Shown here piece by piece: positions 29,876-41,960 of a stretch of DNA of 64,000 nucleotides. The stretch is from Apostichopus japonicus (lineage: Eukaryota; Echinodermata; Holothuroidea; Aspidochirotida; Stichopodidae), in contig NC_092570.1 of the NCBI RefSeq assembly GCF_037975245.1, positions 14,397,501 to 14,461,500 of the forward strand, read 5' to 3'. The notes under the pieces were generated by a model that saw only the letters and a list, made by a program, of their open reading frames with translations, was not told where the DNA came from and made no database searches. Both the position numbers and the translations under genes were made by a program. Position 1 is the stretch's first letter; each line of letters starts with the position of its first letter.

Positions 29876-30351
29876 ATGAAAGAGCTTGTACAAGAGTCTA
29901 GATACTGTATATCTAGGCGAGAAATGTGTTATGAAAGAGCTTGTATAAGAGTCTAGATGTAATATCTAGGCGAGAAATGTGTTATGAAAGAGCTTGTATA
30001 AGAGTCTAGATATAATATCTAGGCGAGAAATGTGTTATGAAAGAGCTTGTATAAGAGTCTAGATGTAATATCTAGGCGAGAAATGTGTTATGAAAGAGCT
30101 TGTATAAGAGTCTAGATGTAATATCTAGGCGAGAAATGTGTTATGAAAGAGCTTGTATAAGAGTCTAGATATAATATCTAGGTGAGAAATGTGTTATGAA
30201 AGAGCTTGTATAAGAGTCTAGATATAATATCTAGGTGAGAAATGTGTTATGAAAGAGCTTGTATAAAGAGTCTAGATATAATATCTAGGCGAGAAATGTG
30301 TTATGAAAGAGCTTGTATAAAGAGTCTAGATATAATATCTAGGGGAGAAAT
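29876..30351. repeat. 53-bp hairpin minisatellite, 9 copies
   Basis: Units start at 29876, 29931, 29984, 30037, 30090, 30143, 30196, 30249 and 30303, with seven of the eight intervals at 53 or 54 bp. Each unit contains ATGAAAGAGCTTGTATAAGA and a palindromic core. In five units the core is the perfect inverted repeat CTAGATATAATATCTAG. In three units it reads CTAGATGTAATATCTAG, where one arm position becomes a wobble or mismatch. Low divergence implies recent expansion. Confidence 0.97.
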
Positions 30352-31091
30352 GAACACAGAAATATTCAGATTTTATAAAGGACAATCACCACATTGTATT
30401 GTATAGAGATCTATGTCTAGGTATTGTACGTGGGAGTCAAGGTGGGTATTGTGTACAGTAGGTACAGAGCCGCCTCAGGCCTACATTCCCTTCATAACTG
30501 TGTGCTTGGATTATCATTGTGCACCAGGTATTAGCTGTAATACACCTGGTGCCTACCTGCAGTAAATAATACAACATTCTCAATCTCTACTTAGTAGAAG
30601 TAGCCCTTTATGTCTCTATTTTAATACAGTCTGTAATTCCAAGCAACAGATGTTATTCCAGAAAGCTTTAACTTCGTAGTGAATGACTGCGTCTGTGCGT
30701 CAACAGTCAGACCAAAATATTTACGTATAAGCGTAAAAAAGAATAGTAACGTGTTTGTGCATAATTTTGCTTATGCTGTAAATACTACCCAACGTACTAT
30801 ACAGTGTATGGTTGTACTACAGTAGTTTTCATACAGTTTAGCCCTTGGTTTTAATAACCCTCACTCCAGTTGTAAGTTTCCAAGGTAACAAATGATTTTT
30901 CCCAACAAACTGGTCTTGATCCTGGTCAATTTTAATTTTTTTTTCCCCTTCAAACTTGTCAGTTCTGCGAATACTATCCAAAATTGACCAAAAACAAGAT
31001 GAAAAAAAGTAGCTGTTATGCCATAATCTTGAACAAGTTTTGATTCCTTGCCAAAGGCAGAAGGAATCTATGCAATGGTGATGGCGTACAT

Positions 31092-31380
31092 GTGTTTGTA
31101 TGTGTAATAAATAATAACTATATTTGTATAGCGCAAATATCCAGGAATTAAACTGTTCAATGTGCTTCACAAACGAAGTATGATTGAAAAAGATGAGATT
31201 TTAGTTTCAGCTTAAAAGAGGCCATAGAGGCCCCCTATTAGAGGGACAGTATGTTCAGTGGCAGAGAGTTCCATTAGTCTGGTAGAAGTAGATGTGAGTG
31301 CCATATCGCAGAAACGGGATTTAGTTGCAGATTGGAGCAAATTGAGTAACTGACTGGATCAAATGGCTAGGACCATACAG
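31092..31380 (+). repeat. Dispersed repeat with TATAGCGC core
   Basis: It starts with an ATAATAA run followed by TTGTATAGCGC and, ~48 bp later, a TGTGCTTC word. A purine-rich arm (cagagagttccattagtctgg) follows. The head resembles the segment at 32108-32215, so I read it as an old interspersed repeat. No superfamily assigned. Confidence 0.5.
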
Positions 31381-31639
31381 TACATTGCAATAAGATCACC
31401 CAGGTGCCATTTTGTTGACACAGTGATATGTGAGTAGCAGCAGTTTGAAACAATACATTGCTAAATGGGAAGCCAGTGGAGTTCTTTTAGAAAGGGTTGT
31501 TATGCCATCCCCTTTCCTGTTACTGGTAATCAAACATGCAGTGCATTCTTCAGAAGGATATATCTGGGTTCCATTTCCTATGTGTTACAGTACAGTATGT
31601 AGTTTCCCCTTAGGTAGAACTGGTTTGGGATTGTTGTTG

Positions 31640-32095
31640 GTATTGGTCAAAGGTCATTTGTGGTCAGTAGGGGTCAAAGTCTCAAAGTATTGTTGACACA
31701 ATATGTGAAGAAGTGGAAGTTGCAGGAAGTTAACTTGGTGGGTAGGTGCCTGACCTTGTCACCTGACTTGAGCCATTTTCTGCATGCCAAATTGTTGAAA
31801 AAGGGCATTAAAAACTACAAGATATGTAGAGAATGATGTGGCAAATTTTGTAATTTAAGACAGATTTAGGGTCAGGGTCAATGGTCAACTGAGTTAAAAG
31901 GTAAGACTGGCCTAAACTGTGCAAAAAAAGTGTTTCACAAACTCCTGCAAGACATCATAGGTCATTGTTCAAATACCCACATACTTTATTTAGCCATTTT
32001 CTGCATTAAAAGTCAGTATGTTGGAAAAAGTCAAGAATAATGGGACAAAATTTTAAAATAGTACTTAGGTAGTTGTTCAAGGCCGAGGTCAATGT
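31640..32095 (+). repeat. Degenerate GGTCAAAGGTCA repeat region
   Basis: GGTCAAAGGTCATTTG, then GGTCAGTAGGGGTCAAA and TGTTGACACAATAT, match the order of words in the intron 6 repeat at 58905-59215. A second internal duplication has GCCATTTTCTGCAT at 31772 and again at 31993 (period ~221 bp), each followed by a GTTGRAAAAAG word. Confidence 0.6.
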
Positions 32096-32107
32096 TCAGT
32101 ATAGATC

Positions 32108-32215
32108 CATTCCATCATAGAATAATAATAATAATAATAAATTAGATTTATAAAGCGCCTTACAATGTAAAACAAACTCAAGGCGCTGTATATAAAATCT
32201 AAATCTAATATAAAT
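32108..32215 (+). repeat. Dispersed repeat with AAAGCGCCT core
   Basis: (AAT)n followed by TTAGATTTATAAAGCGCC and, 30 bp later, CAAGGCGCTGTATA. The head is related to that of 31092-31380. Confidence 0.5.
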
Positions 32216-33728
32216 CTTAATAAAAAGCAACAAATCAATCAAACGAAAGAAGAGAAGAGATAAGATCTTCAACGCCATGGATTGTTGTCTTTGTTATTAA
32301 AGCTCATTGTATTTGGTATTATCCTTGCACTCAGTACAGTTGCCTTGTATAGCAGTGCTGTACCATCGCGGGTGATGAGTCATCATAGGTTACAGAGGAA
32401 ACAATGTTCTCGATAGTGTAGTACATTTGAAAATAAAGTTATGATACACTGTGTACACACTCAGTGACCCAGATGCAGTTTGCTTGCGTTTGAATGCTCG
32501 TATAGACATGTGTGCTGCCGATGTGTGTGTGAGAGGTCTGTTACCAGCAAGTTTAAACTCTTATAGCATTTATTATAAATTCCAGTGGTGCTCAGTATTT
32601 CAAAGTAACATTGGGAAATAATTACAATTGAATACAATAAAGATATAGATATAAGATAATATAATAGACATGAAGTGGATGGGACATGTATGGATTAACT
32701 GTAGCCTATAAAATGTATCGCCCTGTCCTTAATTCATAAAAACAAGAAAAACCATAGACCTAGACCTCACTTCGACGGTGATGTGTAACCTGAGCGACAG
32801 TGTGGGCAGCAGCATCTAAAATTTACAAGCATTAACCTGAGACTAACTTACAGGTACGCCACATCCTTCAAGCATTTCTGCTGAGGTAATTTTCGCACAC
32901 AGACTAGATTACATAACCCTGTAAATTTCCCGTGTAATTTCTTTACAATCCTGTACAGAGTAATTCAAAACACCAAACCACACAGGCACTGAACTGATAT
33001 TCGGTGGGCTTGTCTCTGTCGTGTTAACTGGTAGGGGGTGGGAGAGGAGATAACCAATAGGTAACAAAATTACATGGGGGGGGAGGGTAACATGGGGGGA
33101 CTGGACTTCCACCTTTTGGGGTAGGATGGGGAGTCAAAAAGCAGTTTGGGAGTGTGTGCTTTTGTGTGGCTGGCAATGGGACTTCATGCATCAGAAATGA
33201 TGACATTACAATGCTCAAAGGCCATATAAATTACCACATTTTTGGGAACTCCATAATTTTGCCCATATTATAACATTATGAATGTGCCTGCATTGTGTGT
33301 ATGTGCGTGTGTGTTTTGTAATATGTACGTTTTACCTAAAATCTATTGGCTTGGTTCCAGTACTGTTTTAACAGTTGTCTCAACTTTCTGTTCTTTTATC
33401 CGTTCAGTTTGAAAGAACTACATATGTTGTTACTATTCCGAGCTGACACTGCACCTTCGACTAATAAACAAGCATACAGTATTACTGTAATATCATACAT
33501 TAGTAACCTCTTTCAGCATTATACTACAGTGTACACTTTCGTTATTAAAATATATCTAGTATTAAACCTTCCACAACTTATGTGTGCAAAGAGGTAGTAG
33601 GAGGATATTACAAAGCCATTTATGAGTACTCTGCGAGGAACATTGGTATCAGGTATATATATATATTCCATGCCTACAGTGGAATTTCGACCTTCCTTAT
33701 CCTTTTCGAACCTCTGGACATACAATCA

Positions 33729-33865
33729 GCGTCCATAGCCTAGTGGTTAGGGTGTCCGCATATAAAGCGGGAGGCCCGGGTTCGAATCCCGGTGGAGGCT
33801 GGAAGTTTTTTCACTGTTCTGGATATTTTCAACTCATTACGTTTTCAATGTTATATACATACTCA
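33729..33865 (+). mobile_element. tRNA-derived SINE, copy 1
   Basis: The 72-nt head folds as an almost complete cloverleaf. It has a 6/7 paired acceptor stem (one G-G mismatch), an A-box TAGCCTAGTGGTTAGGG, a 5-bp anticodon stem with loop ATATAAA (anticodon ATA), and a perfect T-arm CCGGG/TTCGAAT/CCCGG. The tail GGAAGTTTTTTCACTGTTCT continues to a TA-rich end. The same head plus tail occurs on the other strand at 53041-53155, so this is a SINE rather than a functional tRNA gene. ATA is also not a normal animal anticodon. Confidence 0.85.
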
Positions 33866-35974
33866 ATGTGTAATGAAGGGTAATGATATCTGACCTTGTA
33901 AGAAGGACTCAGTTAATATTACAATGGGCACGTAATATTGCATCCGAATACTAATGTTATATATGTTATCATATACTTGACACCAAATTTTGCCACTGCT
34001 ATATAATATAATTCTTGGAGAGTTTTAGTCATGATGTCTGCAGTCAATATACTGTACACCCATGACGCACCTCAGCAAGTGTCGTTTCTTCTGTGGAGAC
34101 TCATAATAGTAGTTAACTACTTTGGTAAAATTAGGAAGTCTGAAAATTGAATGATGTAACTTTTCCCTTTATTTGGCAATTGTGTGGTTTTGGGGGTTGT
34201 AATTGTAGGTTAATATTGCTTTGTTGTGGGAATTAGCTTAACACACTGTGTGTGCCTTTTCTTGTTTTTCTTTACAGGTTTATAAAGCTATTGTTCTTAC
34301 AGCAAATTGTGGGCAGAATATATTGTATGTACTCTGCTCCTTGTTGTTGTCGTCGACGAAGTAGGAAACCATAATGGTACAATAAATTTCAAAGAATATG
34401 TGTTCTTTCAACTCAACAATTTGTCATGGGCAGACATTTTGCAGAAACAAAATTCCTCATGCACTAATGAACAGCGTTATTCAATTAATTTTCTATGGTG
34501 TAGAGGAAACATTGGTTGGAGCGGTTAGATGCCAAACAACTTTTCAAAAATTTACAAAATTTTTTTTGATTGAGTGCTGAAGCGTAAGGCTGTTAGGGCT
34601 TCCATGTAACCAAAATTAGTACAATATTGTTGGCCCATTTGTCTTCTTTGCGGATTATCATGTCTTGCAGCCGGTGTTTGGCCCGTTGGCCCACTATTGA
34701 GAATCACTCAGGGCTGCTCTTCCCATCCCTGCAGTTAATGTCACCATGCCACTCCATCTTTGAATCATTGGCAGTATCATGCAAGAGGAGTCTTTGTGTC
34801 CAGCAAAGTTTAATTTCGTGTGGCAAACTTCTGATCATTAAAATGCCCTTTTTTATGGATCATGTGTGTGTCTCTGGTGGTTTAAAGTAATTTATGTTTT
34901 CCATGGCCTTGTCTTCCCTGCAAGATCTAAGGCAAAGTATTTGTAATGTCACCAGATTGTGGCAAATTTGATTGCACAATACAGCTAAAGCTTTGAAAAG
35001 AAGAAAAAAAAAAACACCCCAAAATACAAGAAACTCTCCTACTGTAGTTCCATGTTTGTGTGGGTGGAAGTCCTTCCCGTTGGAAGCCAAAAAAATGATA
35101 GCTGTGGGCAATTTTATTCTTGGTAATGCCCCATCTTGGAACTTGGCAAGTTACTTTTCCAGTTGTACAAACAAGAAAATTATCCGAGATATTTTGACAT
35201 ACTGGTTTCTGGGATGAATGGGATGTTTTTTTCAAGCAGTGAAAAAAAAAAAAATAGAGAAGAAAAAAAGACAGAAAAAGAAACGGAAGCAGTTGTATTA
35301 AGGGAATTTTAAAGGCTGATGATACAGTATTTGGTTTTGTTGTGCATTAGATAGAATTGTGGACTCCCTTACAGTGTATTTGTTGGTTTTCCTGTTTTGA
35401 TGGTTCTACAGTACTTTAATAGTGTAGTGTCATTTAACTCTGATGGTGCCCACCCATCTGGATCTCCAATGAGACTAGTATAACACAAAACAGCTGATTT
35501 ATGGTTACATTTTGTGTTGAATTCATCTTGATCACATGGTAAAGGTATCATACCTGTTGTACACCACCCCACCCCCCTCCCCCCTTCAAACCCATACAAA
35601 ACAGTTAAAGTAGTTATTAGCACAAGCTTCCACGTAGACCAGATTATGTATAATAATGAAGTATAAATACGTCTCAGAGTGCACCACGTTACGTCTACAA
35701 CGTTATTTGTCCCAAACAAGTCACCATTACACTAAAGGTACTCATACCATTCCAGATTTGTGAAAAATGTTACCAAGAAATGTTCAGGATGGTACAGACC
35801 TACAGTACCTGTATACAGTACATTCCAATTCAAAAGGGGAGTCATATACCTAGTATCTCAAGTACTGTACTGGGTATTAAGTCTATATCATACATTAGTG
35901 TGTTATAATTCAATTTCATTATTACCCGAGTATCAATGTGTCTTTCTTTTCTTCTCTTCTCGTCACATCTATAG

Positions 35975-36074
35975 GTGAGGCAAAGAACCTTCCTTCTCAG
36001 AGAGATGTTTATGCTTCAGTCAAGCTGGATCAGGAAGAAATTTATAGAACCGCTGTGAAAGAAAAGACACAAAG
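35975..36074 (+). CDS. RASA3: RASA3-like exon 2 (C2A first half)
   Basis: Encodes residues 20-52 plus two bases, reading GEAKNLPSQRDVYASVKLDQ then EEIYRTAVKEKTQ. GEAKNLPS and LDQEE are hallmarks of RASA2/RASA3 C2A. The loop between LPS and the RDxY strand is about six residues shorter than in human RASA3 as I recall it. This loop would carry calcium-binding aspartates in classical C2 domains, and none is present upstream of the RDVY Asp. Acceptor CTATAG, donor AAAG|GTACAC, phases 1 in and 2 out. The open frame reads on past the donor for about 50 nt but loses similarity, which supports the splice. Confidence 0.95.
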
Positions 36075-37885
36075 GTACACTACAGATACAATTTTTTTTC
36101 TCTTCATTTTCGTCATAAAAGGTTGAGCTGGTTCTGTAAGGGTGCTGTGAAGAAATTTGCCCTGGATACATCAGTTGTCTTTGGTCATTGCTTGTTGTTC
36201 ATATTCACTCATGAATACAGAGAAACAACGTAAACAATATCAAAAGCTCAACTTGAAGACCTGTAAATTTTAAATTTACTTTGCTCCTCGCTTACCTGTC
36301 TCACAACCTAAGCACTTTCGTTCTACCATGCCTAGAGTGAACTGGTAACCTTTTCAGCACTGTGCACCCCCTGTGACTGGACCCTACCTGTCAATGACCT
36401 CCCTTTTCATTCTACCACCCAAAAGTGTTTAGAGCGTATTTTTTTTTGTGGAGAATTGTTTCTATTTTGTAATTTGATATAGGAATTTGCTATTTAAAGC
36501 CAATAGATGGATGGAGAATAGATAGCGAATAGAGCCGTAGAGAATTTGTTTTATCGGTATTGCCGTACCGTGGTAAGAGATCCCTACGTGAACCACATAG
36601 CCTCTGCATTATCATATATTGCATATATATAGTATAGTTGGTATCGTCAGGATATGTATCTCCATTAATAATAAATGACGTATAAACTTTAAGGAAATGC
36701 TTCGCCTAGAAGCTCTTCAAATAACCACTTATTAATTGTTTTCTTTAATGTTGTGCAACATGCCTGCAACTTTTGTCCAAATAACCATCCAAGCACGGAT
36801 CAAGTTTTGTTTTCCCCGAGTGTGGTTGGTACGAACACTTCAGTCAATGCACTCTTTCAGGTGATGGTAATGACATGATGACAATAATGTAACCTTTAAG
36901 TAGCACTTTGCCGAGGATTAAATTGGTTAAACTTTTGACCTAGTTACAATATGTTTGAGGGATATCTTGATGAGGGAAACTTATAAATAAATACATGTAC
37001 AAAAAAAAAAAATCCTTTTTGCAGATTAAAGAACTTAAAACTGTTTATGTATCTAGTTAGCACTGTGTCCATTGCGAGAGATGACTGTGAATGTATGTTA
37101 TGAACAATAGTGAGATTTGCAAACATTTTGGATTATAAACACAGAGTATATTGATGCTTAAACTTGCAACTGCAGTCAGCAAGTGCTGGCTTCTCCTTCC
37201 CATTCAATAGTAGTAGTACCGTAGCCTCTACCATGATCACAGAGGTTCCCTTCCCGACTTTTTGGTTCTTTACCAAAGAAATTGGACGACATTTTGACCA
37301 AACTTGAAGTGTGAAGTTATGAACAGACCACGAGCTGTTTGTTAATTGTGGAAACATTGCATGTTTCAATTTAGGTGGCTGATTTCATGATTTTTTTTAT
37401 AAATCTTATTTTTGGTAGGAAATTGATTTTCAACAAATGAGATGTTTTCATCTCTTGCCCTTACTTGTCTCATCCCTTTATATGCACTCCAGTCTACCTA
37501 AAAGAGCATGATCTGAGACAATAGATAGTAAAACACAAACAAGATGAAGATGTAATTAAAGTAATTATTATATTTATTATCGGTATTGTTTCTTAATGAT
37601 CATGATGCCTTCTAACAGTAAAATATGTAGCCTGTGACTTTCAAACTTGGTCGCTAAAATATGATGATCTTTGCTTGATTCTTAAAAACAGCCCTACAGT
37701 AGTATTCAAAGTGGGGGTCAAGACAACACATCACCTGCCACTGGAGGGTGGTTAAAGATCTTGAAGGTGAAAATTGGGATCACAATCACATATTAAAAGA
37801 GAAATTTCCTCCGAGCCTTCCCGATGTCTTGACAAAAAGAAGTTATGTCATAGTTATCGATTTTGATGAATTTCTCTGTCCACAG
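36075..37885 (+). other. Intron 2 (1.8 kb)
   Basis: GT-AG, phase 2. It holds copy A of the CTTACCTGTCTC dispersed repeat. Nothing else recognised. Confidence 0.9.
36276..36432 (+). repeat. Dispersed repeat family, copy A
   Basis: Shared landmarks with 45787-45900 and 52468-52622 are GCTTACCTGTCTC (here CGCTTACCTGTCTC), AGCACTYTC, ACTGGTAACCTTTT, CACTGT, CCCTGTGACTGGA and TTCATTCTACC. All three copies have the same orientation. Class unknown. Confidence 0.75.
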
Positions 37886-38087
37886 TCCGTTCTGGTCGGA
37901 AGATTTTACTTTTGATGTTCCGAGGGAATTCCACACTCTTGCCTTCTATGTGTATGAAAAAGACAGATTGAAGCGGTCGGAAAACATCCTCGGGAAAGTC
38001 CCGTTCAGGAAAGATGAACTAAAACAGTGTGAGGGGAAGGACCGGTGGTTTCCACTGGTAAATGTGGATGCTGATACTGAAGTACAG
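37886..38087 (+). CDS. RASA3: RASA3-like exon 3 (C2A second half)
   Basis: Encodes residues 53-120. It starts by completing a Ser codon and reads SPFWSEDFTFDVPREFHTL, AFYVYEKDRLKRSENILGKV, then a WFPLVNVDADTEVQ end. SPFWSEDF and the (F/L)xxLxFYVYxKD strand are standard for C2A of the GAP1 family, and the DADTEVQ|GKVH linker is nearly invariant. The loop after FYVYEKD has only one Asp where calcium-binding RASAL1/RASA4 have three, so this C2A is probably calcium-independent. Acceptor TCCACAG, donor CAG|GTGAGT, phase 0 out. It is the longest exon in the window. Confidence 0.97.
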
Positions 38088-38354
38088 GTGAGTTGAAAAA
38101 CCCTTTTTTTTTTAGTGTTATTTAATTTTACAGTGCTTTTCTCTTGCCTGCTTCCACTCAACACACAATACACTCTGCCATCTACGATAAATCTTCTTAA
38201 ATGTCGGTACGCAATTTTAGCGACGACCCTCCCCGACCCAACGTGTCAGTGAAACCGTCTATATTTATACATACATCACATATTATTGATACGTTGCCAA
38301 TGAACTAATACAGAACCTTAACAGAATTTCTTCAAAGAATGTTACTTAAATACA

Positions 38355-38480
38355 GTATCTATAGTTAGAGGGGCCTGAAGGATTCGATTCCAAGCAGGAT
38401 CTTCTTCAGAGGCAAAACTGAAATGGTTAAGCAGATGAAGGAAACATTTAAAAACTAGACAGAGGATCAGACTGAGAACC
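38355..38480 (-). repeat. Possible retroelement 3' fragment
   Basis: The complement reads CTGAAGAAGATCCTGCTTGG then AATCGAATCCTTCAGGCCCC, a wording I associate with 3' regions of animal non-LTR or Penelope-type elements. No reverse transcriptase remains, so the call is tentative. Confidence 0.3.
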
Positions 38481-40582
38481 CAGACAAGACAAAGGAGACA
38501 AACATCTTACGCTAGTGGCTATCAATGCTCTTTACCTGTATCACTTACTCTTATACTTGCTTCTTCACTGTATATATCACAGTTTTGTCATCTTTTATAC
38601 CCGTAGGCTGTTAACCTTGTCAGTTTACCGATGAGCTCATATTTCCCCTTCCACAAGTCTATAAATTCAATGCTTCTATCCATCCAATGGTTGGTTTCTT
38701 TTTGTCAAGTCTTCTTGTCAGCTCTTTCTCTAAGAAGTTTAAAGAATGTTTACAGGGATTGAAAATGTCACACTCTCTTCAATCTACATTATTGCTTTGA
38801 GCCTTTGGCGAAAGAATTTGAATGTATTGTACATTGTAAAGATATGTACATGTTACAGCCTAAGTCGATCCAGGCAGTTGGGACCAGTCTCCACTCTGCT
38901 AAGGCACTTTACCATCTACCTGGTCTTATTGACTGGTAACATGTAAGAACTGCACCCCCCCCCCCCTCCCCTACACTCCTGGTCAACGCCCATCACCTCT
39001 TCTGAGTCTTTCCATTTCGTAAGGTAAAGAAACCTAATTCTGATACTAAGCTGATTGCCCTCAACATAAATGATCTACTCACAGGAATTATATTATAGCG
39101 TTACACCCCTTCATCCTCCCCCTCCCACTCACCCTCCACCCTTTGTACAAGATAGCCAACTTCCCCTTTCTTTTGAATCAACCATTAAGAAGTCAACCAA
39201 CTTGAATCCAGTATTATTTTTTTTTACGTAACGGTCAAGACTTTGATAACATATGTTAACTTTGAAATTCACAAGTTATTGGAGTAAATTTAAGGTGTAC
39301 TTTGTGAAGGACAACTTATTGCATGTCCGTCATAGGTTTAACTAGTTATCCCTTACGTAGGAACTGAATGCTTTAATATGTCTCAAAATATCAATTCTTT
39401 CTGTGGTGGATTGATTTTGCGTGTCCATGTACTAGACTGTATTTCTTGGAAGTCCAACTCCTCCAAAAAGTGATCAGTGATGCCCAAAAAAACACTGACA
39501 CATTTTCTCTGTTTTGAGACAACTGACCATGTGAGCTCTCTCACAGTAATTGTCTTGAATGTACAGTAGGGTATTGGCAGGGAATAAGTTAGTGTTACAA
39601 GTTTTGTTATAGCAGTTTTGAAGTACAAAGTATGGTATCTGTGTACATAACTGCTATATACAGTATACATGATCTTTTGCATGATAGTGGTTTGCCCATA
39701 TTGTACTAGCGTTTTTGCGATGGGATACTGAATAAACTATTCCCTGTGTGGTCCTTCGTAGGTTAGCAATATTTAGGCCAAATTAATTAATTTTTTTATA
39801 TATATACGTACATGTAGTTGTGGGAAATCAAAATGGGGGCAGTCCGTACAAGCAAAGGGAAAAATCCTTGTAGCTCACGTGACATCCAAAACACAGCAAT
39901 TGGACAGCAAACAAGAACAGGCGGCTTTTGCCTTGGAAATGGTTGGAGGGTTACCTATTTTAATCTTCATTGTTTGCTTCTTTTGTTGTGACCTTAGTCA
40001 TTTCCTCTCCATTGTGCAGACTGTTTTCCTTTGTTTACATTTACCATCCCATTTACTGGTGGATCTATTGTGTAGAGCTAACTGTGCATAACAATGAGGC
40101 TGTAGAAAGGGCTGTGGAGTGAGTAGAATCCTGGAAAGCATTGGCAGACGTCATATGTAGGGGGAATGGTTGGGTATTTACTGAGAACAATCTACTTCAC
40201 TCACCCTCGTACTTGTCTCCGACATAATACAATATACATATGCTCTTTCCCTTCTTCTACCTAAACTACAATATGTGGGTAACAACATTTTACCATTGTG
40301 ACTCAGGAATTTCAGGTCACCAAGCACCTTCTTCTCAGTCAGTCATTTAGAAATAAGCCAAACCATATTTCCCCAAGTTTGACATACGACATTGCTTATT
40401 TATTACTTTCTGCACCCAAATGTGTGAACACACCCCACACTCTCCTTCCTCATGGTTCTGTTCTGTAAACAATGTTTCATGGCAACTATATACAGTAGCT
40501 CGCAAAGACACAGTTATATGGTTCTTCTTAATTTAACCAATCAAGTTATTGTAAATTTGTGTAGTTTGGGTACCTACAGTAC

Positions 40583-40800
40583 TTTTAGCTGGGTTTCAAG
40601 AGTACAGGCTAAGTTTTAAGTCTTGGCTTATAGACACTATTCAGGTGGGTTTTAAGACTAGGGACTAGGTTATCTATGTTATACTCACAATTCAGCTGGG
40701 GATTAAGACTAGGGTAGGTTTGAAGACCTAGGCTTATACAACACAATTCAGCTGGCTTTAAAGACAAGCCTTACACACACAATTGAGCTGGGTATTAGAT
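40583..40800. repeat. Degenerate ~50-bp tandem repeat, ~5 copies
   Basis: The motif AATTCAGCTGGG followed by TTAAGACTAGG recurs near 40586, 40640, 40690, 40745 and 40782 with many substitutions. Confidence 0.7.
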
Positions 40801-41202
40801 TATATGTGCATGATGCACAGATACTCAGGAGCAGACCAAAACGAGTGGTATCCTGGAGCAAATCTTAAAAAAAAAATAACCTTCCCATTACTACAGTTCC
40901 AGAGTACACTAAATCAGTACTAAATCAGTAAATTTGTGTAGAAAATCAGTACTGACTGGTACTGTATTGTAGCAGTATTGTATTTAGTATTTGCAGCATA
41001 AACTGTTGATGCTTTTCAATATGTTATTGAGTTCAAGATTATTTCTTGTACAAGACTGGCAGAACGATATATCCATGCCAGGAATTTAGTTAGTGCTATT
41101 TTTCTTTCTACTGGAACAACCACTGTGACACTAAGGTACAACATATATTGCGCAATGGAAATGTGGCCTTCCTTGAAATAGCTATTTTTCTTTCTCTTTC
41201 AG

Positions 41203-41276
41203 GGTAAAGTGCACGTTGAGATCAAACCAAGTGATGTTTTGGGAGAGGATGGCATCGTCAGTAAACTGAGCGTCAG
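41203..41276 (+). CDS. RASA3: RASA3-like exon 4 (C2A-C2B linker)
   Basis: Encodes residues 121-144 plus two bases: GKVHVEIKPSDVLGEDGIVS then KLSV and a split Ser codon. GKVHxE(I/L)K and the G(I/T)V..KL strand correspond to the end of C2A and the first beta strand of C2B in RASA2/RASA3. The acceptor CTCTTTCAG has a strong polypyrimidine tract (41184-41202). The donor is CAG|GTTGGT, phase 2 out. Confidence 0.95.
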
Positions 41277-41598
41277 GTTGGTAAATCGAGTCTTAATCTA
41301 GTGTTTCATTTTGGACTTGTAAAGGAATTATCTTTTGTGAGGCTCTTTGTTACTCAAGAACCATGTTGTAGATGAATCGCTATAATGTGATCAAGGCTTG
41401 TCATATCATTCCCAGCATTTTCATTATAAAATGCAGGAAAGGATTAGGATGGTTACCATCTTGACAGTTTCCCAGCTGGTCTTATAGCTTGGCTTTAGCC
41501 AACCACTGCACATGAATATCACAGCACAGTTTTCCTGAGCAGTCTTCTAGTTAATAGCGTTTAGGGCACTCGATATTCCCCTTAACTATATTTCATAA

Positions 41599-41960
41599 AC
41601 TCAATGCAACATATAGTCAATGTAACATAGTAACTGCTCAATGCAACATAACTATATAGTCAATGTAACATAGTAACTACTCAATGCAACATAACTATAT
41701 AGTCAATGTAACATAGTAATTACTCAATGCAACATATAGTCAGTGCAACATATAGTCAATGTAACATATAGTCAATGTAACATAGTAACTACTCAATGCA
41801 ACATAGTCAATGTAACATATAGTAATTACTCAATGCACATAACTATATAGTCAATGTAACATAGTAACTACTCAATGCAACATAGTCAATGTAACAGTAA
41901 TTACTCAATGCACATAACTATATATAGTCAATGTAAATAGTAACTTCCCAATTCAACATA
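41599..41960. repeat. Compound tandem array (CAATGYAACATA-type)
   Basis: Short words CTCAATGCAACATA and AGTCAATGTAACATAGTAAC alternate in higher-order units of about 55-60 bp, with irregular losses. The A and G variants of CAATG(C/T)AACATA mark two sub-unit types. Confidence 0.93.

Larger units (their letters stand above)
23544..35974 (+). other. Intron 1 (12.4 kb)
   Basis: GTAAGC donor, CTATAG acceptor, phase 1. It carries the 18-bp minisatellite, the 27188 hairpin, the TTAA element, the 21-bp and 53-bp minisatellites, two GCGC-type dispersed repeats, the GGTCAAAGGTCA repeat and SINE copy 1. Stretches between these, such as 24716-27187 and 33866-35974, show no feature. Frames at 34307-34890 and the 116-codon minus frame at 35369-35719 have no recognisable domain. 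Confidence 0.85.
38088..41202 (+). other. Intron 3 (3.1 kb)
   Basis: GT-AG, phase 0. It contains a possible retroelement fragment at 38355-38480 and a degenerate tandem repeat at 40583-40800. Other parts show no feature. Confidence 0.9.

Noticed and set aside
33729-33800. Functional tRNA gene with ATA anticodon
   Set aside because: A second copy on the other strand shares the non-tRNA tail, the acceptor stem has a G-G mismatch, and animals do not normally use an ATA anticodon tRNA. Classified as a SINE.
35369-35719. 116-codon minus-strand frame in intron 1
   Set aside because: No domain is visible and it lies antisense within an intron. Length alone is not convincing.
36075-36126. Continuation of exon 2 past 36074
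   Set aside because: Similarity to GAP1 proteins stops exactly at the GTACAC donor, and exon 3 continues the domain in phase.
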